This document shows positions 42,189 to 51,104 of a stretch of DNA of 64,000 nt, one piece after another (the stretch's first letter is position 1; every line of letters starts with the position of its first letter). The notes below the pieces were generated by a model that was given only the letters and a program-made list of their open reading frames with translations, did no database searches and had not been told where the DNA came from. The translations under genes and the position numbers were made by a program. This DNA is from Mesorhizobium sp. NFR06 (lineage in GTDB: Bacteria; Pseudomonadota; Alphaproteobacteria; Rhizobiales; Rhizobiaceae), in contig NZ_FOVT01000014.1 in assembly GCF_900115245.1 (NCBI RefSeq), positions 1-64,000 on the forward strand, given 5' to 3'.

Positions 42189-43304
42189 TCAGGCGGCAAG
42201 CACCGCCTTCGGCTCGACCATTTCGTAGCCGAGCGCTTCGGCGACGGCACGGTTGGTGATCTTGCCCTTATGGACATTGAGGCCGTTGCGAAGGTGATGG
42301 TCGTCGATCAACGCCTTCAGACCCTTGTCGGCGAGCTGCAGGCCGTAATGCAGCGTCGCATTGTTGAGCGCGTGCGCCGAAGTGACCGGCACGGCGCCAG
42401 GCATGTTGGCGACGCAGTAGTGGATGACACCATCGACCTCGTAGGTCGGATCGGCATGGGTCGTGGCGTGCGAGGTCTCGAAGCAGCCGCCCTGGTCGAT
42501 GGCGACGTCGACCAGCACCGAGCCCTTCTTCATGCCCGAGAGCATTTCACGGGTGACGAGCTTGGGTGCGGCGGCGCCCGGAATCAGTACGGCGCCGATG
42601 ACGACGTCGGCCGAGAAGCATTCTTCTTCCAGGGCTTCGACCGTCGAGTAGCGCGTATGGACGCGGCCGCCGAAAATGTCGTCGAGCTGGCGCAGGCGCG
42701 GGATCGAGCGGTCGATGATGGTGACGTCGGCGCCAAGGCCGGCGGCCATCTTGGCGGCATGCAGGCCGACGACGCCGCCGCCGAGCACGGTGACCTTCCC
42801 GGGCAACACGCCGGGCACGCCGCCGAGCAGCACGCCACGGCCGCCATTGGCCTTCTGCAGCGCCGTCGCGCCGGCCTGGATCGACAGCCGGCCGGCAACT
42901 TCCGACATCGGCGCGAGCAACGGCAAGCCGCCACGGTCGTCGGTCACGGTTTCATAGGCAATGGCGGTGACGCCTGAGGCGAGAAGACCCTTGGTCTGCT
43001 CCGGGTCCGGAGCCAGGTGGAGGTAGGTGTAGAGGATCTGGCCGTCGCGCAGCTGCACCCATTCGTTGGGCTGCGGCTCCTTGACCTTGACGATCATGTC
43101 CGACTTGGCGAACACGTCGGCGGCCGTCTTGGCGATGGTGGCGCCGGCGGCGCGGTAGGCGTTGTCGTCGGCGCCGATGCCGGCGCCGGCGCCAGTCTCG
43201 ACCAGCACTTCGTGGCCATGCGCGACATATTCGCGGACCGAGCCGGGCGTCAGTCCGACGCGATATTCATGGTTCTTGATTTCCCTGGGGCAGCCGACGC
43301 GCAT
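42189..43304 (-). CDS. ald: Alanine dehydrogenase
   Basis: 371 residues from the ATG at 43304 (MRVGCPREIKNHEYRVGLTP), the universal family start. The EPQ motif VKVKEPQPNEW, GGVPGVLPGKVTVLGGGVVGLHAAKMAAGLGADVTIID (NAD-binding) and catalytic residues in the HLAPDPEQT region are present. It converts alanine to pyruvate and ammonium. Its divergent neighbour is an Lrp-type regulator, as in rhizobial ald/aldR loci. Confidence 0.97.
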   Translation of the reverse strand: MRVGCPREIKNHEYRVGLTPGSVREYVAHGHEVLVETGAGAGIGADDNAYRAAGATIAKTAADVFAKSDMIVKVKEPQPNEWVQLRDGQILYTYLHLAPDPEQTKGLLASGVTAIAYETVTDDRGGLPLLAPMSEVAGRLSIQAGATALQKANGGRGVLLGGVPGVLPGKVTVLGGGVVGLHAAKMAAGLGADVTIIDRSIPRLRQLDDIFGGRVHTRYSTVEALEEECFSADVVIGAVLIPGAAAPKLVTREMLSGMKKGSVLVDVAIDQGGCFETSHATTHADPTYEVDGVIHYCVANMPGAVPVTSAHALNNATLHYGLQLADKGLKALIDDHHLRNGLNVHKGKITNRAVAEALGYEMVEPKAVLAA

Positions 43305-43491
43305 TGTTCTTCTCCTGTCCGGCCCTTGAGAGGGCGCTCTCCCTGTCATTTCATGCATGGCATCGGCCCGGAAACCGCCGCGCGACTTCCGGCGACATGC
43401 ACTAGACGCAGTCAACCACGAATCGTTCCGTATGTGTTTGCGAATGCACTTGCGGCATTGGCCGTTGTTCGATAATCGTTGCGCAGAATGT

Positions 43492-43505
43492 CAGAATATT
43501 CGCAG
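43492..43505. promoter_or_regulatory. Lrp-like motif in the ald-lrp intergenic region
   Basis: CAGAATATTCGCAG fits the first half of the Lrp consensus (YAGHAWATTWTDCTR) and centres on the palindrome GAATATTC. It lies just upstream of the chosen regulator start at 43518, in the divergent control region, and would allow autoregulation and ald activation. Confidence 0.4.
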
Positions 43506-43517
43506 GATTCACGAAAA

Positions 43518-43991
43518 ATGCGGCTCGACAGGATCGATATCGCCATTCTGGAAACTTTGCAGAAGGATGGCCGGATCCCCAACGCGGCGCTTGCCGAGAA
43601 GGTCGGCCTTTCCCAATCGGCCTGTTCGCGCAGGCTCGACAATCTGGAGAAAACCGGAACCATCCGCGGCTATCACGCGCGGCTCTCCAACTCCGCGCTT
43701 GGCCATCAGATGACGGCGATCGTGCACATATCGCTGTCGGGCCAATTCGAAAAGACGCTGTCGGATTTCGAGGCGGCGATCAAGCGCTGTCCGAACGTGC
43801 TGTCCTGTCATTTGATGTCAGGCGAATACGACTACATCCTGCGCATCGCGGCCAAGGACCTCGTCGACTACGAACGCATCCATAAGGAGTGGCTGTCGGC
43901 CATGCCGCATGTGACGAAGATCAACTCGTCCTTCGCGCTGCGCGAGATCGTGGACCGTACGGCGGTCGGACTGCGGCCGGAGATGGCCTAA
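43518..43991 (+). CDS. Lrp/AsnC-family transcriptional regulator (probable ald regulator)
   Basis: 157 residues from the ATG at 43518 (MRLDRIDIAILETLQKDGR), chosen because CGCAGGATTCACGAAAA gives a spaced binding site and matches the family N terminus; in-frame starts at 43488 and 43479 add a non-conserved leader. The HTH covers about 3-60 (LQKDGRIPNAALAEKVGLSQSACSRRLDNLE), followed by the RAM ligand-binding domain. Divergent orientation from ald suggests alanine-responsive control. Confidence 0.9.
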   Translation: MRLDRIDIAILETLQKDGRIPNAALAEKVGLSQSACSRRLDNLEKTGTIRGYHARLSNSALGHQMTAIVHISLSGQFEKTLSDFEAAIKRCPNVLSCHLMSGEYDYILRIAAKDLVDYERIHKEWLSAMPHVTKINSSFALREIVDRTAVGLRPEMA

Positions 43992-43997
43992 GTGTTG

Positions 43998-44657
43998 CTA
44001 AGCGCCGGCCGCCTCCGTCACAACCGCGCTCATCGGGATGTCGTGCGGCTGCGGATAGATGGTGGCGATGCGCTGCAGTTCGTAGCCGACGCCGATGATC
44101 AGCGGCTTGAACGGCATGGCGGCCAGCGTGCGATCGAAGAAGCCGCCGCCATAGCCTAGACGATAATTTGCCGGATCAATGCCGACGATCGGCGAGATGA
44201 CGATGTCCGGTAGCACCGGATCGCCCTCGGCCGGGATCGGAATGTTCCAGATGCCCTTTTCCAACCGGTCACCCTGTTTGTAGGCACGGAAGATCAGGGG
44301 GCGTCCTTTCTCCACGACGATGGGCAATGCGGTGCGACCGCCGCGCTCATTGACGGACGCCATCCATGGCCGCAAATCCGGCTCGCCGCGGAACGGCCAG
44401 TAAAGACTCACCATGCGGTCGACTATGTCACCGATCAGCGCATCGAGGCGATCCGCAATGCGCGCCGACATTGCGGAGCGGGCGTCCGCCGAAACCGCAA
44501 GTCGGGCACCGATCAGTCTCTCGCGCTCCGCCTTGCGCCAGCGCCTGACATCGGTCCAGTCGGTGAGCGGCATCTGATAGGCCGGGTCGAGCTCGTGCAT
44601 GAAACAAGGTGGCGAGGCGTATTGGGTCGGGCCTTCGTCATCGCAGTGGTCGGTCAT
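43998..44657 (-). CDS. 5-formyltetrahydrofolate cyclo-ligase
   Basis: 219 residues with the motif LGYGGGFFDRTLAAM and Arg-rich N-terminal RRWRKAERERLIGARL. The extra 35 residues at the N terminus (MTDHCDDEGPTQYASPPC) precede the usual start, but GACAGGAGTGCAGC just upstream of the ATG at 44657 supports it; M20 is an alternative. It converts 5-formyl-THF to 5,10-methenyl-THF. It converges with the Lrp gene (6-bp gap). Confidence 0.9.
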   Translation of the reverse strand: MTDHCDDEGPTQYASPPCFMHELDPAYQMPLTDWTDVRRWRKAERERLIGARLAVSADARSAMSARIADRLDALIGDIVDRMVSLYWPFRGEPDLRPWMASVNERGGRTALPIVVEKGRPLIFRAYKQGDRLEKGIWNIPIPAEGDPVLPDIVISPIVGIDPANYRLGYGGGFFDRTLAAMPFKPLIIGVGYELQRIATIYPQPHDIPMSAVVTEAAGA

Positions 44658-44766
44658 GCTGCACTCCTGTCATTCTGCTCCACGCTATACCCGGTGCTCC
44701 GAAAGCGACATGCGCGTTCACGACACCGGGCGACGACTCCGGGGCAGGGGAGCGGGCAACAGCAAT

Positions 44767-44787
44767 GTTGTTGCAGTGCACAACAAC
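44767..44787. promoter_or_regulatory. GTTGTTG-N7-CAACAAC inverted repeat
   Basis: GTTGTTG (44767-44773) and CAACAAC (44781-44787) are perfectly inverted with a 7-bp spacer, 40 bp upstream of the NDH-2 start and between divergent genes. It has the size and symmetry of a dimer operator. The regulator is unknown. Confidence 0.4.
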
Positions 44788-44826
44788 GCTTACATTCTGG
44801 ACAGGTTGGTTTGGCGAGGTGACCAA

Positions 44827-46092
44827 ATGGAAGAAGCCAAGCATAACGTCGTTGTGGTCGGCGCCGGCTTCGGCGGCCTCGAACTCACCCGCGCGCTGGC
44901 CGGAGCGCCGGTGCGCATCACGATGATCGACAAGCGCAACCACCATCTTTTTCAGCCGCTGCTCTACCAGGTCGCAACCACGTCGCTTGCAACTTCGGAG
45001 GTCGCCTGGCCGATTCGCCATCTGCTGCGGAGGCGCAAGGACGTGACGACCCTTCTGGGCAATGTCACCGGCGTCGACCGCGCCGGCAGGCGCGTGCTGC
45101 TCGAGGACGGCAGCTCTATTCGCTACGACACGCTGGTGCTCGCCACCGGCGCGCGCCATGCCTATTTCGGCCACGACGAATGGGAGCCCTACGCGCCGGG
45201 GCTGAAGACGCTCGAGGATGCCACGACGATCCGGCGCCGCATCCTGCTCGCTTTCGAACAGGCGGAGCGTGAACCCGACCCGGCCAGGTGGCAGGCGCTG
45301 TTGACGCTGGTCATCGTCGGCGGCGGGCCGACCGGCGTCGAGCTCGCCGGCACCATTGTCGAGCTCGCGCATGACACGTTGCGCGGCGAGTTCCGCAACA
45401 TCGACACGCGGCAGGCGCGGGTCGTGCTGATTGAGGCCGGCGACCGGATCCTGGCCAATTTTGCGCCGCGGCTTTCCGACTATGCCCGCAAGGCGCTGGA
45501 GCGGCTCGGCGTCACGGTCGAGCTCGGACGGCCCGTAACTCAACTGGATGCCGACGGCGTCGTCTTCGGCGACCAACAGCTTCCGGCAAGGACGATCATC
45601 TGGGCAGCGGGCGTTGCCGCTTCGCCGGCCGCCGAATGGCTGGGGGCGCCGGCCGATCGGGCGGGCAGGGTGCTGGTCGAGCCCGACCTCACCGTGCCGG
45701 GCAGCCCCGACATTTTCGTCATCGGCGATACGGCGCATCTGTTGCGTCCCGACGGGAAGCCGGTGCCCGGCGTGGCGCCGGCGGCCAAGCAGGAAGGCAA
45801 GCATGTTGCCACGACGATCAAGGCCCGGCTTGCCGGCGATACGGCGTCCCGCCCGTTCCGCTATCGGCACGACGGCGACCTGGCGACGATCGGCAAGCGT
45901 GCCGCCGCGATCGATTTTGGCTGGATCAAGCTCACCGGCTGGCTTGCCTGGTGGCTCTGGGGCATAGCGCACATCTATTTCCTGATCGACTTCCGCAACC
46001 GCCTGGCGGTCTCGCTTAGCTGGCTATGGATATATTTTACCGGTCAGCGCAGCGCGCGGCTGATCACCCAGGGCACCGACGACAAGAGCTGA
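44827..46092 (+). CDS. ndh: Type II NADH:quinone oxidoreductase (NDH-2)
   Basis: 421 residues from the ATG at 44827 (MEEAKHNVVVVGAGFGGLEL), with GCGAGGTGACCAA upstream. It has FAD-binding GAGFGGLE, NADH-binding VIVGGGPTGVELAGTI, the GDTAHL FAD motif and a C-terminal hydrophobic/amphipathic membrane anchor (WLAWWLWGIAHIYFLIDF). It oxidises NADH without proton pumping at the inner membrane. Confidence 0.9.
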   Translation: MEEAKHNVVVVGAGFGGLELTRALAGAPVRITMIDKRNHHLFQPLLYQVATTSLATSEVAWPIRHLLRRRKDVTTLLGNVTGVDRAGRRVLLEDGSSIRYDTLVLATGARHAYFGHDEWEPYAPGLKTLEDATTIRRRILLAFEQAEREPDPARWQALLTLVIVGGGPTGVELAGTIVELAHDTLRGEFRNIDTRQARVVLIEAGDRILANFAPRLSDYARKALERLGVTVELGRPVTQLDADGVVFGDQQLPARTIIWAAGVAASPAAEWLGAPADRAGRVLVEPDLTVPGSPDIFVIGDTAHLLRPDGKPVPGVAPAAKQEGKHVATTIKARLAGDTASRPFRYRHDGDLATIGKRAAAIDFGWIKLTGWLAWWLWGIAHIYFLIDFRNRLAVSLSWLWIYFTGQRSARLITQGTDDKS

Positions 46093-46232
46093 TTTGATCG
46101 CCGTCGCCGGCTTCATCGACGCGTCACCTTCTCGTGATCGAAAGGTTTTCCGCGCGCATGGACTCAAGGCGCCGTCAGCGCCATGCTCCGCCGTGGGGCA
46201 GGGGTTATCGCGTTGTCGAAGTGGAGAAGAAA

Positions 46233-48221
46233 ATGTCGCGACTGCCCGCCTTCCGCCCCGAATTCTCCCGTCGCGAATTCCTGGCCGGTGCGGCCGCGAC
46301 CGGGGCGCTGATCATGCTGCATCCGTTCTCCGCCCACGCCGCGGACGATCAGGCGCATCTCAGGATCATGGAGACGACTGACATCCATGTGAACCTGCTG
46401 CCTTATGATTACTACGCCGACAAAGCGAACGACACGATGGGTCTGTCCCGAACGGCCTCGCTGATCGGCGCGGTGCGCAAGGAAGCGACCAATTCAATGC
46501 TGATAGACAATGGCGACCTTCTACAAGGCAGCCCGATGGGCGACTATGTCGCCTATGAGAAGGGCATGAAGGACGGCGACCTGCATCCGGTCATGAAGGG
46601 AATGAACCTGCTCGGCTACGAATGCTCGACGCTCGGCAACCACGAGTTCAACTACGGCCTGTCCTTCCTCGACAAGGTTCTGGCCGGCGCCAATTTCCCC
46701 TTTGTCTGCGCGAACCTGATCCGCGGCACCACGCTTGCCGCGAACCCGCGCGACGACAAGCTCTATCTCAAGCCCTATGTCATCCTCGACAGGAAGATCA
46801 AGGACGGGTCGGGGGTCGAGCGGCCGATTCGGATCGGCGTCATCGGCTTCGTGCCGCCGCAGATCATGGTCTGGGACATGAAGAACCTCGAAGGCAATGT
46901 TCAGACGCGTGACATCGTCGAGGCGGCCAAGGCCTGGGTGCCGCAAATAAGGGAAGAAGGCGCCGACATTGTCATCGCGCTTTCGCATTCGGGCATCGAC
47001 ATCAAACAGGGCGACAAGATGGAGAACGCCTCCTTCTTCGTCGCCGGCGTCGAGGGGATCGACGCTGTCTTCACCGGCCACCAGCATCTGGTCTTCCCCG
47101 GCAAGAAGGATTTCCAGGCGCTCGAAGGCGTCGATACCGAAAAGGGCACGCTGCAAGGCAAGCCGGCCGTCATGGGCGGTTTCTGGGGCTCGCACATGGG
47201 TCTCGTCGACCTGCTTTTGGAGCGCGACGGCTCGAAATGGCGGGTCGTCTCGGCGACGTCTGAGGCACGGCCGATCTATGAGCGCGTCGACAACAAGAAC
47301 AAGGCAACGGTTGGCGACGACAAACGCATCATAGCGGCGCTCGAGCAGGACCATCAGGCAACCCTTGCCTATGTACGCCGCCCGGTCGGCAAGACATCGG
47401 CGCCGCTCTATTCCTTTTTCGCCCTGGTGGCCGACGATCCGTCCGTGCAGATCGTCAACCGGGCGCAGAGCTGGTATCTCGAGGAGATATTGAAGCGCAC
47501 GCAATGGAAAGACGTGCCGTTGCTGTCGGCGGCGGCACCCTTCAAGGCGGGCGGACGCAACGGCGCCGACTACTACACCGACGTTCCCAAGGGCGATATC
47601 GCCATCAAGAACGTCGCCGATCTCTACCTCTATCCGAACACGGTGCGTGCGGTCGAGATCACCGGCGCCCAGGTGAAGGAATGGCTGGAGATGTCGGCCG
47701 GCATCTTCAACCACATCGAGCCGGGCAAGGCGGATCAGTCGCTCATCAACACCGACTTCCCGTCCTACAATTTCGACGTCATCGACGGCGTCACCTACCG
47801 GATCGACCTTTCGCAGCCGCCGAAATACGATGCCAAGGGTGGCGTCGCGAACGCCGGCTCCAATCGCATTGTCGACCTGAAATTCAACGGCAAAGCTATT
47901 GATCCGGCAGCAAAATTCGTCGTTGCCACCAACAATTACCGCGCTGGCGGCGGCGGCAATTTCCCCGACATCAACGCTTCGAAGATCATCTACGAGGCGC
48001 CGGACACCAATCGTGACGTAATCGTGCGCTACATCATCAGCGAGGGCACGATCAACCCGTCGGCGGACGACAACTGGTCGTTTATGCCGCTGCCCGGCAC
48101 CAGCGTGGTCTTCGAGACCGGGCCGAGGGCCAAGGATTTCATAACCGAGGTGAAATCCCTCAAGATCGAGCCCGCAGGCGACGTCGAGGCAGGCTTTGCC
48201 AAATACCGCATAGAGCTTTGA
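46233..48221 (+). CDS. cpdB: 2',3'-cyclic-nucleotide 2'-phosphodiesterase / 3'-nucleotidase (CpdB type), Tat-exported
   Basis: 662 residues from the ATG at 46233, after GTGGAGAAGAAA. The twin-arginine signal SRREFLAGAAATGALIM (12-28), ending near AHA, indicates export of a folded metalloenzyme. The metallophosphatase domain has METTDIHVNLLPYDYY, NGDLLQGSPMGDY, TLGNHEFNYGL and TGHQH. The 5'-nucleotidase C-terminal domain has YRAGGGGNFP. It scavenges phosphate and nucleosides from periplasmic nucleotides. Confidence 0.93.
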   Translation: MSRLPAFRPEFSRREFLAGAAATGALIMLHPFSAHAADDQAHLRIMETTDIHVNLLPYDYYADKANDTMGLSRTASLIGAVRKEATNSMLIDNGDLLQGSPMGDYVAYEKGMKDGDLHPVMKGMNLLGYECSTLGNHEFNYGLSFLDKVLAGANFPFVCANLIRGTTLAANPRDDKLYLKPYVILDRKIKDGSGVERPIRIGVIGFVPPQIMVWDMKNLEGNVQTRDIVEAAKAWVPQIREEGADIVIALSHSGIDIKQGDKMENASFFVAGVEGIDAVFTGHQHLVFPGKKDFQALEGVDTEKGTLQGKPAVMGGFWGSHMGLVDLLLERDGSKWRVVSATSEARPIYERVDNKNKATVGDDKRIIAALEQDHQATLAYVRRPVGKTSAPLYSFFALVADDPSVQIVNRAQSWYLEEILKRTQWKDVPLLSAAAPFKAGGRNGADYYTDVPKGDIAIKNVADLYLYPNTVRAVEITGAQVKEWLEMSAGIFNHIEPGKADQSLINTDFPSYNFDVIDGVTYRIDLSQPPKYDAKGGVANAGSNRIVDLKFNGKAIDPAAKFVVATNNYRAGGGGNFPDINASKIIYEAPDTNRDVIVRYIISEGTINPSADDNWSFMPLPGTSVVFETGPRAKDFITEVKSLKIEPAGDVEAGFAKYRIEL

Positions 48222-48786
48222 TGCCCATAGAGCGTTGGCGCGGCCGTCCGCAGCGCCAAAGTTAGGGCGAAGTGTCGGTGATTGGCCGGCCCTGGAAACG
48301 CCGGTTGGATCGACGTGCCGAGCAGATCGTTGGCGACCGTTGGCCACGGTATTCCTGCTTCAGCGGCGCTGCCGAGATTGCGGCAAGCGCCGGCGCCGTT
48401 GCGATGACGGCACGTTTCATGGAAGCCTCGCACGCCTGGGCCTGTCGGCGCTTCAAAGCCCCGCCGGCATTGACTGCAAGCGAAATGCCTGCCGCGCCCC
48501 CTGTTGCCAGGGCTCGCGCCAGTGGCGCTGCCGAGATTGCGGCAAGCGCCGGCGCCGTTGCGATGACGGCACGTTTCATGGAAGCCTCGCACGCCTGGGC
48601 CTGTCGGCGCTTCACTGCCGCGCCGGCATTGACTGCAAGCGAAATGCCTGCCGCGCCCCCTGTTGCCAGGGCTCGCGCCAGTGGCGCTGCCGACGGAAAA
48701 TCGGCCCTCGCGCAAAAAGCAGTGAAATGGGACAATCGCCGCCGCCCCGCTCTGGTTCCAGCGATCCGCATGCTGTAGTTTCAGCC
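48222..48786. other. 565-bp region between cpdB and the 42-aa gene, dominated by a tandem repeat
   Basis: Four reading frames (two per strand) stay open across most of this stretch, which reflects high GC and repeat structure more than coding. None resembles a known protein. It contains the 159-bp tandem repeat and an unrelated left flank (48222-48364). Confidence 0.5.
48365..48693. repeat. 159-bp tandem duplication
   Basis: Two near-identical 159-bp units, 48365-48523 and 48524-48682, each starting GGCGCTGCCGAGATTGCGGC. The first 11 bases of a third unit follow at 48683-48693. The only clear differences lie around 48455-48465 versus 48614-48624 (AAAGCCC versus CTGCCGC). 159 is a multiple of three, so every frame carries 53-residue repeats. 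On the minus strand each unit contains an ATG opening with a signal-like peptide MKRAVIATAPALAAISAAP. Expression is not established. Confidence 0.85.
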
Positions 48787-48915
48787 ATGCGCTATGTGAT
48801 CGTCATCGTCGCCGTCACCTTCTTCCTGATCTGGGACGGCCTCTACCATCATGGCTACTATCTCGATGCGACCGTGCGCGAGATGTCACGCATCGTGCGC
48901 TACGTCATGGGGTAA
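48787..48915 (+). CDS. Small membrane protein (42 aa)
   Basis: MRYVIVIVAVTFFLIWDGLY is a single hydrophobic helix, followed by HHGYYLDATVREMSRIVRYVMG. The pattern of one helix ending in FxxWDxxY plus a short basic tail is one I recall in many rhizobial hypothetical proteins of this size, which supports it as real. The start is the ATG at 48787; the longer in-frame run upstream lies in the tandem repeat and is not conserved in type. Confidence 0.6.
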   Translation: MRYVIVIVAVTFFLIWDGLYHHGYYLDATVREMSRIVRYVMG

Positions 48916-49015
48916 ATTTCGCTCGTCTCGCACCGCGGGCGCGACATCGTTGCCGGTTGACGCTCGGGCATTGCTCCCACAAAACACCGCTGGACCGACG
49001 ATCAGGGAGGCTGGA

Positions 49016-49330
49016 TTGATCCGGCACATCGTTTTCTTCAGCGTGCGGCGCAGGGAAGATGTCGAGGCCGTACGCTCGGGCCTGCAGGCGCTCGGCACGA
49101 TTCCGCATTCGACGCATTTCGAAGTGACGCTCAACACCAAGGTCGATCTCTTCTCCAACGCGATCGACGTGGTCGTCTACGCCGAGTTCCAGGACGAGGC
49201 GGCCCTTGCCGCCTACAAGGCGCATCCCATCTATGCAGACACCACCAGCAAGGTGAAGCCGCTGCGCGAACTGCGCTATTCGGCGGATGTCGTAGCCGCG
49301 CCTGAGCCAAAGGCAATTCGCTTCGCTTAA
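49016..49330 (+). CDS. Dabb (stress-responsive A/B barrel) domain protein
   Basis: 104 residues with a TTG start at 49016, six bases after GGGAGG. The text IRHIVFFSVRRREDVEAVRSGL and AYKAHPIYADTTSKVKPL matches the dimeric ferredoxin-like Dabb fold. Function in bacteria is unclear. The frame extends upstream to 48851 but lacks similarity. Confidence 0.82.
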   Translation: MIRHIVFFSVRRREDVEAVRSGLQALGTIPHSTHFEVTLNTKVDLFSNAIDVVVYAEFQDEAALAAYKAHPIYADTTSKVKPLRELRYSADVVAAPEPKAIRFA

Positions 49331-49375
49331 GCCGGGCCTTGAACCGGTTTCCGGAATGGGGCACACCGCGCCGGT

Positions 49376-50251
49376 ATGATCGAAACTTCGACCCATCCGC
49401 TCGACCATCTGGTCCTGCCCACGCTGAGCCTCGAGGTCGCAAGGCAGCGCCTCTCGCTGCTCGGCTTTGTCGTCGCGCCGACCGGCGTCCACCCTTTCGG
49501 GACAGAGAACGCTTGCGTTTTTTTCGCCGACGGCACCTATCTCGAGCCGTTGGCCATCGGCGATGAAAAAACAGCCGGCCAGGCGATAGGCGAAGGCAAT
49601 GTCTTCGTCGCGCGCGACCGCCTTTACCGCAACAGGCTTGGCGACGAGGGCTTTTCGGCGATCGTGTTCGGGACCGCCGATGCCGATGCCGATCATGCGC
49701 GCTATGTCGAGGCGGGAGTATCGGCGGGAGGCATGCTGAGCTTTTCGCGCGCCTTTACCGACGCCACGGGCAAAAGCGACATGGCATCGTTCAAACTGGC
49801 TTTTGCGGCCGATCGAAAGGCGACGGACGCTTTCCTGTTCGCCTGCCAGCGCATCAACGCGCCGAGGATCGACCGCACGGCCCTGCAAGCGCACGCCAAC
49901 GGGGCGACCGGCATCGCCGAGATCGTTGCGGTCAGCGACAGGCCGTCGGGCCAGGCCGGCCTGCTATCGACCGCCGCAGGCCAGGGCGCGAACGACGGTG
50001 ACGAGATTCTATTGCCCAACGCGACCCTGACCGTACTGACGCCCGACGCTTTTGCCTCGCGCTTTGGTTTTTCGCCAGGGCGCGCCCCGGACCTGCGATT
50101 CAAGGCCGTGGTTTTCGCGGTCCGCAGCATCGCCGCCGCCACACGCCTACTTGCCGCCGCGGCGATCGATCACAACATGAGCGGCAAAGATGTCGTCGTT
50201 GCGCCGGCGCCCGGTCAGGGCGCCACCTTCATCTTCCGGGAGATCCCATGA
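49376..50251 (+). CDS. Glyoxalase-like (VOC) domain protein
   Basis: 291 residues. HPLDHLVLPTLSLEVARQRLSLLGFVVAPTGVHPFGTENACVFFADGTYLEPLAI gives the N-terminal VOC/glyoxalase_3 module with its His and Glu metal ligands. A second, more diverged module follows at about 170-290. The enzymatic activity is unknown. kdsA overlaps its 3' end (ATGA at 50248). Confidence 0.83.
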   Translation: MIETSTHPLDHLVLPTLSLEVARQRLSLLGFVVAPTGVHPFGTENACVFFADGTYLEPLAIGDEKTAGQAIGEGNVFVARDRLYRNRLGDEGFSAIVFGTADADADHARYVEAGVSAGGMLSFSRAFTDATGKSDMASFKLAFAADRKATDAFLFACQRINAPRIDRTALQAHANGATGIAEIVAVSDRPSGQAGLLSTAAGQGANDGDEILLPNATLTVLTPDAFASRFGFSPGRAPDLRFKAVVFAVRSIAAATRLLAAAAIDHNMSGKDVVVAPAPGQGATFIFREIP

Positions 50252-51093
50252 GCAAGCCCCTGGCGCCCAATTCATCGGTAACCGTCGGCAAGGTCGTTTT
50301 CGCCAACGATGCGCCGCTGTCGCTGATCGCCGGCCCTTGCCAGCTTGAATCGCGCCAGCACGCCTTCGACATGGCCGGCGCGCTGAAGGAACTGACGGAA
50401 CGGCTGGGTATCGGCCTCGTTTACAAGACCAGCTATGACAAGGCCAATCGAACCTCTCTGTCGGCAACGCGCGGCAGCGGTCTCGATGCTGCGATGCCGA
50501 TCTTCGACGATCTTCGCAAGGCGTTCTCGCTGCCGGTGCTGACCGACGTCCATACCGAGGAGCAATGTGCGATCGTCGCTCCCCATGTCGATGTCCTGCA
50601 GATCCCGGCCTTCCTGTCGCGGCAGACCGACATGCTTGTCGCCGCGGCCAAAACCGGCAAGGTCATCAACGTGAAGAAGGGCCAGTTCCTTGCGCCCTGG
50701 GATATGAAGAACGTGGTCGCCAAGATCACCGGCTCCGGCAATGCGAACGTGCTGGCCACCGAGCGCGGCGTCTCCTTCGGCTACAACACGCTGGTCTCGG
50801 ACATGCGCGCGCTGCCGGTCATGGCCGAGATCGGCGCGCCGGTGATCTTCGACGCGACCCATTCCGTGCAGCAGCCGGGCGGGCAGGGCGGCTCCTCCGG
50901 CGGCGAGCGGCGCTTTGTCGAAACGCTCGCGCGCGCGGCCGTTGCCGTCGGCGTCTCCGGCGTCTTCATCGAAACCCATCAGGATCCGGACAACTCGACG
51001 TCGTCCGACGGGCCCAACATGGTGCCCCTCAAGGATATGCCGGCGCTGCTGGAAAAGCTGATGGCCTTCGACCGCATCGCCAAAGGGCGCTAA
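50248..51093 (+). CDS. kdsA: 3-deoxy-8-phosphooctulonate synthase (metal-type)
   Basis: 281 residues, coupled to the VOC gene by ATGA. KTSYDKANRTS, HVDVLQIPAFLSRQTDM, KKGQFLAPWDMKNV and IFDATHSVQQPGG are KDO8P synthase motifs. Cys31 in AGPCQLES replaces the Asn of the metal-free E. coli enzyme (GGMNVLES), and NSTSSDGPN differs from CDGP. Both point to the metal-dependent class of Aquifex type. It condenses PEP and arabinose 5-phosphate for Kdo in lipid A core. Confidence 0.95.
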   Translation: MSKPLAPNSSVTVGKVVFANDAPLSLIAGPCQLESRQHAFDMAGALKELTERLGIGLVYKTSYDKANRTSLSATRGSGLDAAMPIFDDLRKAFSLPVLTDVHTEEQCAIVAPHVDVLQIPAFLSRQTDMLVAAAKTGKVINVKKGQFLAPWDMKNVVAKITGSGNANVLATERGVSFGYNTLVSDMRALPVMAEIGAPVIFDATHSVQQPGGQGGSSGGERRFVETLARAAVAVGVSGVFIETHQDPDNSTSSDGPNMVPLKDMPALLEKLMAFDRIAKGR

Positions 51094-51104
51094 ATCTCGC
51101 CCCC

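Noticed and set aside
43391..43406. Additional full copy of the 41007-41112 repeat near ald
   Set aside because: Only 16 bp (GGCGACATGCACTAGA) match one end; too short to call as an element.
44658..44826. Possible 6S RNA (ssrS) next to the 5-FTHF cyclo-ligase gene
   Set aside because: The adjacency is known in other bacteria, but this 169-bp stretch does not show the long open-bubble hairpin of 6S RNA; only the GTTGTTG palindrome stands out.
48222..48786. Treating the tandem-repeat region as a repeat protein gene
   Set aside because: Four frames across it are open and none resembles a known family, so coding cannot be assigned to any one.
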